This document shows, piece by piece, positions 8,194 through 15,787 of a stretch of DNA of 55,447 nucleotides. Origin of the DNA: Pseudoxanthomonas taiwanensis (GTDB lineage Bacteria > Pseudomonadota > Gammaproteobacteria > Xanthomonadales > Xanthomonadaceae); assembly GCF_010093135.1 (NCBI RefSeq), contig NZ_PDWK01000001.1, forward strand, positions 57,893-113,339, read 5' to 3'. The position numbers and the translations under genes were made by a program. How positions within the stretch are numbered: position 1 is the stretch's first letter; the number at the start of each line of letters is the position of its first letter. The notes beneath the pieces are model-generated. The model saw nothing but the letters and a program-made list of their open reading frames with translations, did not search any database and had not been told where the DNA came from.

Positions 8194-10203
8194 ATGACGA
8201 CCAGGATCCGCCCGCTTGCCCTCGCCCTGGGCCTCGGCCTGGCCGTCGCCGCCGCCAGCCCCGATGCCGGAGCGCAGCGCAAGCGCGCCGGCCGCGCGCC
8301 CGCCGCGCCGGCACAGTGCACCGACTTCTACGCCCAGGCCAATGCCGACTGGCTGCAGGCCCACCCGGCGTCGGCGCCCGACGCGGCCGCCAGCGCCCTG
8401 GCCGGGCTGGCCGAGCGCGCCCTGCAGCAGCAGCGGGAGCTGCTGGAGGAGGCCATGCGCGCACCGCGCAACGAGGTGCAGAAGCTGCTGGGCGACTTCT
8501 GGGCCAGCGGCCTGGACGAGGCCGCTGTGGAGGCCGACGGTTCCCGTCCCATCGCGCCGCTGCTGTCGCGCATCGACGCCATCCGCCGCTCCAGGGACGT
8601 GCCGGCGGCCATCGCCGCCCTGCACCAGGTCGGCATCCCGGTGGCCTTCAACTTCGCCCCGGACGTGGACCTGCGGGCGCTGGACCGGCACATCGGCTAC
8701 TTCCTGCAGGGCGGCACGGGGCTGCCCGACCCGGCCTTCTACACCCGCGACGACGCCGACACCCGCGCCCTGCGCGGGCGCTACCGCGGCTACGTCCGCC
8801 AGATCCTGGCCCTGACCGGCACCCCGCCGGCACGGCTGGACGCCGACGTGGACGCGGTCCTGGAGATCGAGACGGCCATCGCCCGCAAGGCGCAGCCGGC
8901 GGCCGACCTGACCGACCCGTTCCGCACCTACGCCCCGGTGCCGGTGGCCGAGCTGGCCCGGCGCTACCGCAACCTGCAGCTGGGCGCCTTCCTCGGGGCC
9001 CAGGGGGTGGAGAACGACCTGGTCTCGCTGCCGGACCCGGCCCTGTTCGCCGAGCTGGACGCCATGGTCCAGCGGGTCCGCCCCGAGCCATGGCAGGCCT
9101 ACCTGCGCTGGCGCGTGGGCGATGCCATGGCCCCGTACCTGTCGCGCAGCTTCCGCGAAGCCAGCTTCGCCTTCCGCGGCCAGGTCCTGGCCGGGCAGCC
9201 GGAGCCGCCGCCGCGCTGGCTGCAGGTGCTGGAGGCGATCAACACCGCCGCCGGCCCGATGCTGGGCCGCGAGTACGCCGCCCGCCACATGTCCGCCGAG
9301 GCGCGGGCGCTGGCCCTGCGCACCGCCGCGCAGGTGCACCAGGCGCAGCTGGCCGCGCTGGAGCACGCCGCCTGGCTCGGCCCGGAGGCCCGGGCCGAGG
9401 CCCGCGCCAAGCTGCAGGCCCTGGAGATCGAGGTCGGCACCCCGCGCCGCGACCTGGACTACACGGTGCAGCCGATGGGCCGCGGCAGCTTCGGCGGCAA
9501 CATGCTCATCGCCTCCACCTGGCGCCATCGCGAGGAGATGCGCCGGATCGGCAAGGGCAACGCCGAGCGCCGCTGGGACATGCTGCCGCAGCAGCCGGCC
9601 CTGGCCTACGACCTGGCCCAGAACCGCCTGATCGTCACCGCCGCGGTGTTGCAGCCGCCAGTGTTCGACCCCGCCGATCCGGCCACCGTGTACGGCGCCT
9701 TCGCCGCCCTGGTCGGCAACCAGCTGACCCGCGCGGTGGACGGGCGCGGCGCCCGGGTGGATGCCGGCGGCGCGCTGCGCGACTGGTGGACGCCGGCCGA
9801 ACGCGCCGCCTGGGCGCGGCTGGGCGAGCGCCTGGCCGCGCAGCTGGCCGCCCAGGACTCCCCCGGCGTGCCGGGCGCCAAGGTCGACGGCGGGCGGGTC
9901 AAGGACGAGACCCTGGCCGACCTGGCGGGCCTGGAGCTGGCCTGGCAGGCCTGGTCGGCCGCGCATCCCCAGGCCGACCAAGCGGAGCACCAGGCCTTCT
10001 TCCGCGCCTGGGCGCGGCTGTGGGCGCAGCAGGCGGGCGGAAACGTGGCCGCCGGGCGCCTGGCCGCGGACATCCACGCCCCCGGCCCGCTGCGCAGCAA
10101 CGTGCCGCTGGCCAACCTGCCGGCCTTCGCCACGGTCTGGGGCTGCCAGCCCGGCCAGCCGATGCGGATGCCGGAGGCCGGGCAGGTCCGGGTCTGGCGC
10201 TGA
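8194..10203 (+). CDS. M13-like pseudopeptidase (zinc site lost)
   Basis: 669 residues from the ATG at 8194, with a signal peptide ending near ASPDAGA. It aligns along its length with the preceding M13 peptidase (CTDFYAQANADWL at the N-terminus, LQPPVFDP before the active site, CQPGQPMR near the end). At the position of HEMTH it reads NQLTR, so both zinc His and the catalytic Glu are gone. The NAYY substrate motif has become LAYD. Only the third-ligand region (DETLAD) is kept. The frame is intact and uses the same codon bias as its neighbours, so it is a maintained protein and not a decaying gene. It may bind peptides or modulate its partner; that role is inference. Confidence 0.88.
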   Translation: MTTRIRPLALALGLGLAVAAASPDAGAQRKRAGRAPAAPAQCTDFYAQANADWLQAHPASAPDAAASALAGLAERALQQQRELLEEAMRAPRNEVQKLLGDFWASGLDEAAVEADGSRPIAPLLSRIDAIRRSRDVPAAIAALHQVGIPVAFNFAPDVDLRALDRHIGYFLQGGTGLPDPAFYTRDDADTRALRGRYRGYVRQILALTGTPPARLDADVDAVLEIETAIARKAQPAADLTDPFRTYAPVPVAELARRYRNLQLGAFLGAQGVENDLVSLPDPALFAELDAMVQRVRPEPWQAYLRWRVGDAMAPYLSRSFREASFAFRGQVLAGQPEPPPRWLQVLEAINTAAGPMLGREYAARHMSAEARALALRTAAQVHQAQLAALEHAAWLGPEARAEARAKLQALEIEVGTPRRDLDYTVQPMGRGSFGGNMLIASTWRHREEMRRIGKGNAERRWDMLPQQPALAYDLAQNRLIVTAAVLQPPVFDPADPATVYGAFAALVGNQLTRAVDGRGARVDAGGALRDWWTPAERAAWARLGERLAAQLAAQDSPGVPGAKVDGGRVKDETLADLAGLELAWQAWSAAHPQADQAEHQAFFRAWARLWAQQAGGNVAAGRLAADIHAPGPLRSNVPLANLPAFATVWGCQPGQPMRMPEAGQVRVWR

Positions 10204-10216
10204 GCCGCCGGCCTGC

Positions 10217-10900
10217 CTACTTCACCCGGCGCAGGTAGGGCGGCCCGCCGCGCCGGCGGCCGCCGCCGAACGGCGGCTGCCCGCGCCAGTAGCGGATCAC
10301 CAGCCAGCCGAACAGCATCCCGCCCAGGTGGGCGAAATGGGCCACGCCCGGCTGCAGGCCGGTGAAGCCCAGCAGCAGGGTGATCAGGCCGAACACGATG
10401 ACGAAGGTCCGCGCCCGCATCGGGATCGGCGGGAACAGCAGCATGACCCGCTGGTTGGGGAACAGCATGCCGTAAGCCAGCAGCAGGCCGAACACGCCGC
10501 CGGAGGCGCCCAGGGTCGGATAGGCCGGGCCGCCCTGGCGGACCATCCACCAGCCCACCGCCAGCTGGCACAGGCCGGCGCCGGCCACGCAGATCAGGTA
10601 GTAGGCCAGGAAGCGGCGGCTGCCCCAGGTCAGCTCCAGCGGCGCGCCGAACATGTACAGGGCCAGCATGTTGAACAACAGGTGGCCGAAGCCGCCATGC
10701 AGGAAGCCGTAGGTCAGCAGCTGCCAGGGCTGGAAGTTCTGCGCCGGGGTGAACGGGTCGAAGCCCAGGGCGCTGGGCGGCCACAGCATGAAGGGGTCGA
10801 AGGTGGCCGGCCCCAGAAGCAGCTGCAGCAGGAACAGGGCCACGTTGGCCACCAGCAGCCCGCGGGTGGCGGAAGGCAGTCGCGAGAGCATCCGCGGCAT
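10217..10900 (-). CDS. Rhomboid family intramembrane serine protease
   Basis: 227 residues with six predicted membrane helices. The catalytic serine lies in GASGGVFG (~135) and the catalytic histidine in AHLGG (~190). The L1-loop HGGFGHLLFNM motif with its conserved His and Asn is present. The N-terminal cytoplasmic part is minimal, as in short bacterial rhomboids. The gene starts about 40 bp after the stop of the alkyltransferase-like gene and probably shares its transcript. The natural substrate is unknown. Its stop codon lies 14 bp from the convergent M13-like gene, with no clear terminator between. Confidence 0.92.
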   Translation of the reverse strand: MPRMLSRLPSATRGLLVANVALFLLQLLLGPATFDPFMLWPPSALGFDPFTPAQNFQPWQLLTYGFLHGGFGHLLFNMLALYMFGAPLELTWGSRRFLAYYLICVAGAGLCQLAVGWWMVRQGGPAYPTLGASGGVFGLLLAYGMLFPNQRVMLLFPPIPMRARTFVIVFGLITLLLGFTGLQPGVAHFAHLGGMLFGWLVIRYWRGQPPFGGGRRRGGPPYLRRVK

Positions 10901-10939
10901 CCGTGAATGTGGACGCCCATCATACCGGCCGCCGGTCGC

Positions 10940-11284
10940 CTACGGATCGGGGGGGGCCCACAGCACCGCGTCCAGGTCCCGCGGCGCGGCCGGACGCCGC
11001 ACCCGGCCGCGCTCCACCACCAGGCCTTCGGCGCGCAGGCGGCGGCACTGCTCGTGCCAGCCCGGCGAGCCTTCCGGGAAGGCGATGCGCCCGTCCGCGC
11101 GCACCACCCGGTGCCAGGGCAGGTCCGGATCGGTGTTGCCGGCCAGCACCCGCGCCGCCAGACGTGCGCGCCCGGGCAGGCCGGCGCGGCGGGCGACCTC
11201 GCCATAGCCGGCCACCTGCCCGCGCGGGATGGCGCGGACCACGGCCAGCAGGCGTTCGGCGGCGTTGGCGGACCGGGCGGGCAT
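10940..11284 (-). CDS. MGMT-family alkyltransferase-like (ATL) DNA repair protein
   Basis: 114 residues with the C-terminal DNA-binding fold of O6-alkylguanine-DNA alkyltransferases: the helix-turn-helix region IPRGQVAGYGEVAR and the active-site loop. Where methyltransferases have PCHRV, this protein has PWHRV (~57). Cys-to-Trp is the signature of ATL proteins, which flip and flag O6-alkylguanine for nucleotide excision repair without transferring the alkyl group. The N-terminal domain of full-length Ogt/Ada is absent, as normal for ATLs. The gene is upstream of the rhomboid gene on the same strand. Confidence 0.88.
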   Translation of the reverse strand: MPARSANAAERLLAVVRAIPRGQVAGYGEVARRAGLPGRARLAARVLAGNTDPDLPWHRVVRADGRIAFPEGSPGWHEQCRRLRAEGLVVERGRVRRPAAPRDLDAVLWAPPDP

Positions 11285-11327
11285 CTGCCGCTAGCATAGC
11301 CCCGAGCCCCGTCCGAGGGGCCCCGCC

Positions 11328-11738
11328 ATGCGCAGCTTCGAGCACGTCCGCGGCCACCTGGCCGCAGCCGGATTCCGGCTGACCCTGCAGGAGCCGTACG
11401 TGACCTGCGTGGAGCTGTCGCTGCAGGGCGGCACCCGCCACCAGTCCATCTTCGTCGGCGAGCTGGAGGGCGAGGACGGCCGCCCGCTGCTGCGGGTGAG
11501 CACCCCGGTGGGTCCGGCCGCGGGCGTGGACCCGCTGCGCGCCCTGGCCTTCAACTGGCACAGCCGCACCGGATACCTGGCGGTGGCCGACCTGGACGGG
11601 GAGCCCTACCTGCAGCTGTGCGAGAACCGCCCCTACGAGTGCCTCACCCCGGCCGAGCTGGAGCGGCTGGTGCTGGAGATCGGCGGCCTGGGCGACCGCA
11701 TGGAGCGGGAACTGTCGGCCGACGGGGACATGCTCTAG
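11328..11738 (+). CDS. Conserved hypothetical protein, possible YbjN/chaperone-like fold
   Basis: 136 residues from an ATG. It diverges from the ATL gene with a 43-bp gap that contains a TAGCAT -10-like hexamer. No signal peptide or membrane helix. The pattern of an N-terminal helix, a mid-length beta-sheet with VGELEGEDGRPLLRVSTPVG, and a C-terminal amphipathic helix resembles small YbjN or type III chaperone-like proteins, but no diagnostic motif is visible. Function unknown. Codon use and third-position GC match the neighbours, so it is a real gene. Confidence 0.7.
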   Translation: MRSFEHVRGHLAAAGFRLTLQEPYVTCVELSLQGGTRHQSIFVGELEGEDGRPLLRVSTPVGPAAGVDPLRALAFNWHSRTGYLAVADLDGEPYLQLCENRPYECLTPAELERLVLEIGGLGDRMERELSADGDML

Positions 11739-11772
11739 GCAGGCGCCGCGCGGCTGGGCCCGCCCCGCACGG

Positions 11773-12894
11773 TCAGGCCCAGCCCAGCGCCTCCATCGCC
11801 CGCAGCGACAGGTAGGCCAGGCTGCCGGCGGCCGGGATGGTCAGGATCCAGGCCCAGACGATGCGCTCGACCACGCCGAACTTCAGCGTCCGCGGGTTCT
11901 TGGCGAAACCCACGCCCATGATCGCGGTTGAAATGCTGTGGGTGGTGGACACCGGCATGCCGAAGTGCGCGGCCAGGGTCAGGATGGTGGCCGAGCTGGT
12001 CTCGGCGGCGAAGCCGTTGATCGGGTGCAGCTTCACCATCTTGTGGCCCAGCGTCTTGATGATGCGCCAGCCGCCGGAGGCGGTGCCGGCGGCCATCACC
12101 AGTGCGCAGGTCAGCACGATCCAGGTGGCGATGTCCTCGCCGGCGTTGTTGTCCGGGTGCATGAACCACAGCCAGGACGGCAGCGCGTCCAGGGTGCCGG
12201 CCGACTCGGCCGCGAACAGGGTCAGGGCGATGATGCCCATGGTCTTCTGCGCGTCGTTGTGGCCATGGGCGAAGCCCATGAACGCCGCCGACAGGATCTG
12301 CGCCTTGCCGAAGAAGGCGTTGACCCAGCGCGGCCGCGCCAGCCGGCGCAGCAGCCCGCCGGCGCGGGCCATGCCGGAGATGATCGCCCACAGCAGCAGC
12401 ATCGTCGCCACGCCCAGCACGAAGCCGGCCAGCGGCGAGGTGATCATCGGCAGGAACACCTTCCACAGCAGGCCCTGGTTCTTGGTCCAGTGCTCGCCGG
12501 CCTGCGACCAGATCAGCGCACTCCAGTCGTTGTGCGCGGCCGCCAGGGCCGCGCCGCACAGGCCGCCGATCAGAGCGTGCGAGGACGAGGACGGCAGGCC
12601 GAACCACCAGGTGATCAGGTTCCAGCAGATGCCGCCCAGCAGCGCGCACAGGATCACCTGCGAGGTCACCTCGACGACGTTGACGTCGATCAGGCCGGTG
12701 GCAATGGTCTTGGCCACCGCGGTGCCGGCCAGGGCGCCGATCAGGTTCATGCCCGCGGCCAGCATCACCGCGTGTCCCGGACTCAGCACCTTGGTCGCCA
12801 CCACCGTGGCGATGGAATTGGCGGTGTCGTGGAAGCCGTTGATGAACTCGAAGACCAGCGCGGCCAGGATCACCACCAGCACGAGCGTCAGCAT
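11773..12894 (-). CDS. pit: Inorganic phosphate transporter, PiT family
   Basis: 373 residues with about ten hydrophobic helices. The two inverted PiT signature repeats are visible: FINGFHDTANSIAT near residue 17 and FAHGHNDAQKTMGI near 210. These proteins move metal-phosphate with H+ or Na+ as low-affinity uptake across the inner membrane. The gene follows the DUF47/PhoU-like gene on the same strand, a very common pair in bacteria. The middle loop is shorter than in E. coli PitA, as usual for this subgroup. Confidence 0.93.
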   Translation of the reverse strand: MLTLVLVVILAALVFEFINGFHDTANSIATVVATKVLSPGHAVMLAAGMNLIGALAGTAVAKTIATGLIDVNVVEVTSQVILCALLGGICWNLITWWFGLPSSSSHALIGGLCGAALAAAHNDWSALIWSQAGEHWTKNQGLLWKVFLPMITSPLAGFVLGVATMLLLWAIISGMARAGGLLRRLARPRWVNAFFGKAQILSAAFMGFAHGHNDAQKTMGIIALTLFAAESAGTLDALPSWLWFMHPDNNAGEDIATWIVLTCALVMAAGTASGGWRIIKTLGHKMVKLHPINGFAAETSSATILTLAAHFGMPVSTTHSISTAIMGVGFAKNPRTLKFGVVERIVWAWILTIPAAGSLAYLSLRAMEALGWA

Positions 12895-12964
12895 GACATC
12901 ACTCCCTGCGTATCGGCGCCCGCCGTGGCGGCGACCGCGCGCGCGAAAAGCCCGGCGCCGGACA

Positions 12965-13591
12965 TCACGAGTTCTTCAGCACGATCTGGTAGGCGACCAC
13001 GCCGGCCTCGCGGCAGCGGTCGATGGCCTTCTCCAGGATCTCGAAGAACTCCTTGAGCAGGAACATCTGCAGGTGGTCCAGCCGGCCGGAGTAGATGTCG
13101 CGGTACAGCTCCAGCATCAGCCGGTCGGCCTCGTTCTCGATCACGCGCAGCTTCTCGTTGAGCGCGGTCATCTTGTCCAGGTTCATGTGGCGCAGCTGGC
13201 GGACCATCTCCACCACCACGCCGGCGGCCTGCTCCAGCATGGCCGCGCGCGGGGCGAAGTCGATGTGCGCCAAGTGCTGGGTGGCCAGCGAATAGCGGTC
13301 GGCGAACTTCTCGACCTGCTTGGGGATCTTGTACAGCGCCGAGCCGAGCGCTTCGATGTCCTCGCGCTCCAGCGGGGTGATGAAGCTCTCCACCAGGGCC
13401 TGGCTGATCTTCTCCGAGGCCACGCGCTCGCGCTGGCGGGCCAGCTTGAAGGCGTCCAGGGCCGGCTGCCGGTCGGCGGCCTTCATCATCTCGTGCAGGG
13501 CCCGGGCGCTGTCGTAGGCCGCCTCGGCCGCCTCGTCCAGCAGGACGAAGAACTGCTTGCCTGAACCGAAGATGGTCTGCAGTGAGAACAT
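12965..13591 (-). CDS. DUF47 family (PhoU-like) protein, Pit accessory factor
   Basis: 208 residues, almost entirely helical, with PhoU-type repeats and acidic/His-rich positions (ENEADRLMLELYRDIY, ALGSALYKIPKQVEKFADRY). DUF47 proteins usually sit directly upstream of pit and modulate phosphate uptake, probably through a metal cluster. Here the 70-bp gap to pit has no terminator, so the two are probably co-transcribed. An extended -10 motif lies 39 bp upstream of the start. Confidence 0.9.
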   Translation of the reverse strand: MFSLQTIFGSGKQFFVLLDEAAEAAYDSARALHEMMKAADRQPALDAFKLARQRERVASEKISQALVESFITPLEREDIEALGSALYKIPKQVEKFADRYSLATQHLAHIDFAPRAAMLEQAAGVVVEMVRQLRHMNLDKMTALNEKLRVIENEADRLMLELYRDIYSGRLDHLQMFLLKEFFEILEKAIDRCREAGVVAYQIVLKNS

Positions 13592-13629
13592 GTGCGGGGT
13601 CCTGCTGGTCAGGGCGGGGGAATCGGCAA

Positions 13630-13635
13630 ATTATG
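13630..13635 (-). promoter_or_regulatory. Extended -10 promoter element of the DUF47-pit operon
   Basis: On the minus strand the sequence reads TGTCATAAT, a TGn extension followed by CATAAT (5/6 match to the -10 consensus). It lies 39 bp before the DUF47 start. No convincing -35 hexamer is visible. Confidence 0.4.
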
Positions 13636-13690
13636 ACAGGCGTCCCCCTACCACGGGTACCGGGCCCGCCCCCGGGCCGCCCGGTGGTTC

Positions 13691-13699
13691 TGGTAAGAT
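13691..13699 (+). promoter_or_regulatory. Extended -10 promoter element before the leader peptide and CorC-like gene
   Basis: TGGTAAGAT matches an extended -10 (TGn plus TAAGAT, 4/6). Transcription would begin near 13706, giving a leader of about 100 nt before the transporter start and about 20 nt before the leader peptide ATG. A GC-rich inverted repeat (arms TGCGCC/GGCGCA) lies between this element and the leader ATG. Confidence 0.45.
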
Positions 13700-13725
13700 C
13701 GCCCTGCGCCCCCGGGGCGCACCCT

Positions 13726-13815
13726 ATGGACGACGACCCCCATCCTCCCTCTCGGCGCCGCCCCTGCGGCCTCCCCCCTCCCCTCCCACGCCGCGGGGTG
13801 ATCCGGCGTGGCTGA
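13726..13815 (+). CDS. MgtL-like acidic/proline/arginine leader peptide (uORF) of the CorC/CNNM Mg2+ transporter
   Basis: 29 codons, reading MDDDPHPPSRRR and continuing with a Pro-triplet (LPPPLP) and Arg-rich end. The stop codon overlaps the GTG start of the transporter gene by 8 bases. The first 12 residues follow the layout of E. coli MgtL (MEPDPTPLPRRR, from memory), with Asp/Glu plus Pro right after the start and then three Arg. Such acidic/proline N-termini destabilise translating ribosomes at low Mg2+, which is how MgtL controls mgtA. The downstream gene here is of a Mg2+ transporter family. The reading frame is seen directly; its function is inference. No strong Shine-Dalgarno precedes it (GGGG at -12), so expression must be tested. 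Confidence 0.5.
   Translation: MDDDPHPPSRRRPCGLPPPLPRRGVIRRG
13788..13809 (+). promoter_or_regulatory. Hairpin burying the CorC/CNNM start codon
   Basis: ACGCCG (13788-13793) pairs perfectly with CGGCGT (13804-13809) around a 10-nt loop containing GGGGTGAT. The right arm includes the first two bases of the GTG start at 13808, and the loop carries the only SD-like bases. A ribosome finishing the leader peptide would have to open this hairpin, so translational coupling is plausible. Confidence 0.45.
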
Positions 13816-15154
13816 GGCGCTCATCGTCCTTGCGCTGATCCTGCTCAACGGCTTCTTCGCGATGTCGGAGATGTCGGTGATGACCTCGCGCAAGAGCCGG
13901 CTCAAGCAGATGGCCAGGGCCAGCAAGCGCGCCGGCCGCGCCCTGGCGCTGGCGCAGAAGCCGGAGAACTTCCTGTCCACGGTGCAGATCGGGATCACCC
14001 TGATTGGCATCCTCACCGGCCTGTTCGGCGGCGAGGCCATCGGCCTGGCCATCGCCGGGCACCTGCAGTCCGCCTTCCCCGCCCTGGCGGCCGACTTCAC
14101 CCTGTTCGGCCAGCCGCAGCCCTGGGCGGCGGTGGTCGGCAAGGCCCTGGCGGTGGCCCTGATCACCTACGTGACGCTGATCTTCGGCGAACTGGTGCCC
14201 AAGCGCCTGGCGATCACCGCCCCGGAGAAGATCTCCGGCTTCGTCGCCCTGCCCATGGGCGTGCTGGCCAGGGCCGCCTTCCCGTTCGTGTGGCTGCTGT
14301 CGCAGAGCACCCGCCTGGTGCTGCGCATGCTGGGCCTGGGCAAGGACCAGGTCAGCACCGTCAGCGAGGAGGAGATCCGCATGCTGGTGGCCGAGGGCCA
14401 CGAGCAGGGCGTGATCGACGCCCACGAGCGCGACATGGTCAACCGCGTCATCCGCCTCGGCGACCGCACCGCCGACAGCATGATGACCCCGCGCAACCGC
14501 ATCGCCTGGCTGGACGTGAACGCGCCGCTGGAGGAGAACCTGGAGACGATGCGCGAGCACCAGTATTCGCGCTACCCGGTCTACCGCGGTGGCGACCAGG
14601 ACGTGGTCGGCATCCTCGAGATCAAGTCCCTGCTGCGCGACCCGGGCCGGCCGCTGACCGAGCAGTCGCTGCTGGAGCACGTGCGCCCGCCGCTGTTCGT
14701 GTCCGACTCCACCCACGCCACCAAGCTGCTGGAAATCTTCCGCGAGGAGCAGCAGTCCATGGCCCTGGTGGTGGACGAGTACGGCGACATCCAGGGCCTG
14801 GTCACCGTCAGCGACCTGATGGGCGCCATCGTCGGCCGCCTGCAGGCGGTGGAGAACAACGACGGGGACGCCCTGGTGGTGGCCCGCGACGACGGCTCGC
14901 TGCTGGTGGACGGCGCCCTGCCGACCGACGACCTGCGCGAGCTGATGGAGGGCGCGCCGCTGCCGGACATGGGCGATGCCGATTACCACACCCTGGCCGG
15001 ACTGTGCATCGCCCACTTCGGCCGCATCCCCCTGGTGGGCGAATACTTCGACTGGGCCGGCTGGCGCATCGAGGTCGTGGACCTGGATGGCGCGCGCATC
15101 GACAAGCTGCTGCTGCGGCGGCTGGAGCCGGGCGAAGATGGCGCAGCCGCATGA
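13808..15154 (+). CDS. CorC/HlyC-CNNM family transporter (hemolysin-family protein, probable Mg2+/Co2+ transport)
   Basis: 448 residues from a GTG start. The CNNM/DUF21 transmembrane domain (~1-195) starts with the family sequence LILLNGFFAMSEMSV. A CBS pair (~210-335) contains MMTPRNRIAWLD and VVDEYGDIQGLVTV, and a C-terminal CorC_HlyC transporter-associated domain (~345-440) follows. CNNM/CorC proteins export Mg2+ (Na+-coupled in characterised bacterial members), and the CBS domains usually bind Mg-ATP. The GTG start matches the conserved N-terminus of the family. It overlaps a leader peptide upstream and the exoD-like gene downstream, so expression is probably coupled. Older names call this family hemolysin, but haemolytic function is not supported. 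Confidence 0.9.
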   Translation: MAEALIVLALILLNGFFAMSEMSVMTSRKSRLKQMARASKRAGRALALAQKPENFLSTVQIGITLIGILTGLFGGEAIGLAIAGHLQSAFPALAADFTLFGQPQPWAAVVGKALAVALITYVTLIFGELVPKRLAITAPEKISGFVALPMGVLARAAFPFVWLLSQSTRLVLRMLGLGKDQVSTVSEEEIRMLVAEGHEQGVIDAHERDMVNRVIRLGDRTADSMMTPRNRIAWLDVNAPLEENLETMREHQYSRYPVYRGGDQDVVGILEIKSLLRDPGRPLTEQSLLEHVRPPLFVSDSTHATKLLEIFREEQQSMALVVDEYGDIQGLVTVSDLMGAIVGRLQAVENNDGDALVVARDDGSLLVDGALPTDDLRELMEGAPLPDMGDADYHTLAGLCIAHFGRIPLVGEYFDWAGWRIEVVDLDGARIDKLLLRRLEPGEDGAAA

Positions 15155-15773
15155 GCAGCCCCGTCCCGCCGGCAACGGCGTGGTCCGGCTGCTGGACGCC
15201 TTCTCCGCCGGCGACCCCGGCCAGGTCCTGAGCCTGCGCGAGCTGCTGGCCGGGTTGCGCCACAGCGCCTTCGGCATGTTCCTGTTCGTGTCGATCCTGC
15301 CCGGCTTCATCCCCATCCCGGGCGTGGGCGGCGCGGTGGGCGCGCCGCTGGTGATCCTGATCGGCCTGCAGCTGCTGGCCGGGCTGCGCCAGCCCTGGGT
15401 GCCGGACTTCATCGGCCGGCGCGGCCCGCGCCGCGCCACCATGGTCCGCTTCTGCGACCGCATCCGGCCGTGGCTGGGGCGGCTGGAGCACCTGATCCGC
15501 CCGCGCCTGCAGGTGCTGACCGACAGCCGCGCCGCGCGCGTGTTCACCGGCCTGCTGCTGGTGCTGCTGGGCGTGCTGCTGGCCCTGCCGATCCCGCTGA
15601 CCAACTACCTGTTCGCCGGCCTGATCCTGCTCTCCGCCCTGGCGCTGATGGAGCGCGACGGCGTGCTGCTGCTGGCGCTGTGGCTGGCCTCGGCCGCCGC
15701 CCTGGCGGGCATGGCCCTGGTGTCCGGGCAGCTGACCGCGCTGGTCGCCTCCTGGCTGCGCTACCTGGGCTGA
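15138..15773 (+). CDS. ExoD family exopolysaccharide biosynthesis protein
   Basis: 211 residues from the ATG at 15138, which overlaps the CorC-like gene by 17 bp. GGAG lies about 10 bases upstream inside that gene. Four to five membrane helices are predicted in the second half, and the family motif ILPGFIPIPGVGG is near residue 55. ExoD is an inner-membrane protein first linked to exopolysaccharide production and alkali tolerance in rhizobia; its biochemical role is not known. The overlap with a cation transporter fits an envelope or ion-homeostasis role. Confidence 0.85.
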   Translation: MAQPHEQPRPAGNGVVRLLDAFSAGDPGQVLSLRELLAGLRHSAFGMFLFVSILPGFIPIPGVGGAVGAPLVILIGLQLLAGLRQPWVPDFIGRRGPRRATMVRFCDRIRPWLGRLEHLIRPRLQVLTDSRAARVFTGLLLVLLGVLLALPIPLTNYLFAGLILLSALALMERDGVLLLALWLASAAALAGMALVSGQLTALVASWLRYLG

Positions 15774-15787
15774 GGCCCGGCCTCAGC
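15769..15787. terminator. Hairpin spanning both convergent stop codons
   Basis: GCTGAGGC (15769-15776) pairs with GCCTCAGC (15780-15787) across a 3-nt loop. It contains the TGA of the exoD-like gene and, on the other strand, the stop of the GGDEF-EAL gene. There is no U-tract, so it may only protect 3' ends or pause polymerase. Confidence 0.35.

Noticed and set aside
13582-13725. Extending the leader frame upstream of the ATG at 13726
   Set aside because: The upstream part overlaps the DUF47 promoter region, lies before the predicted transcription start and has no homology; only the part from 13726 matches a known leader-peptide layout.
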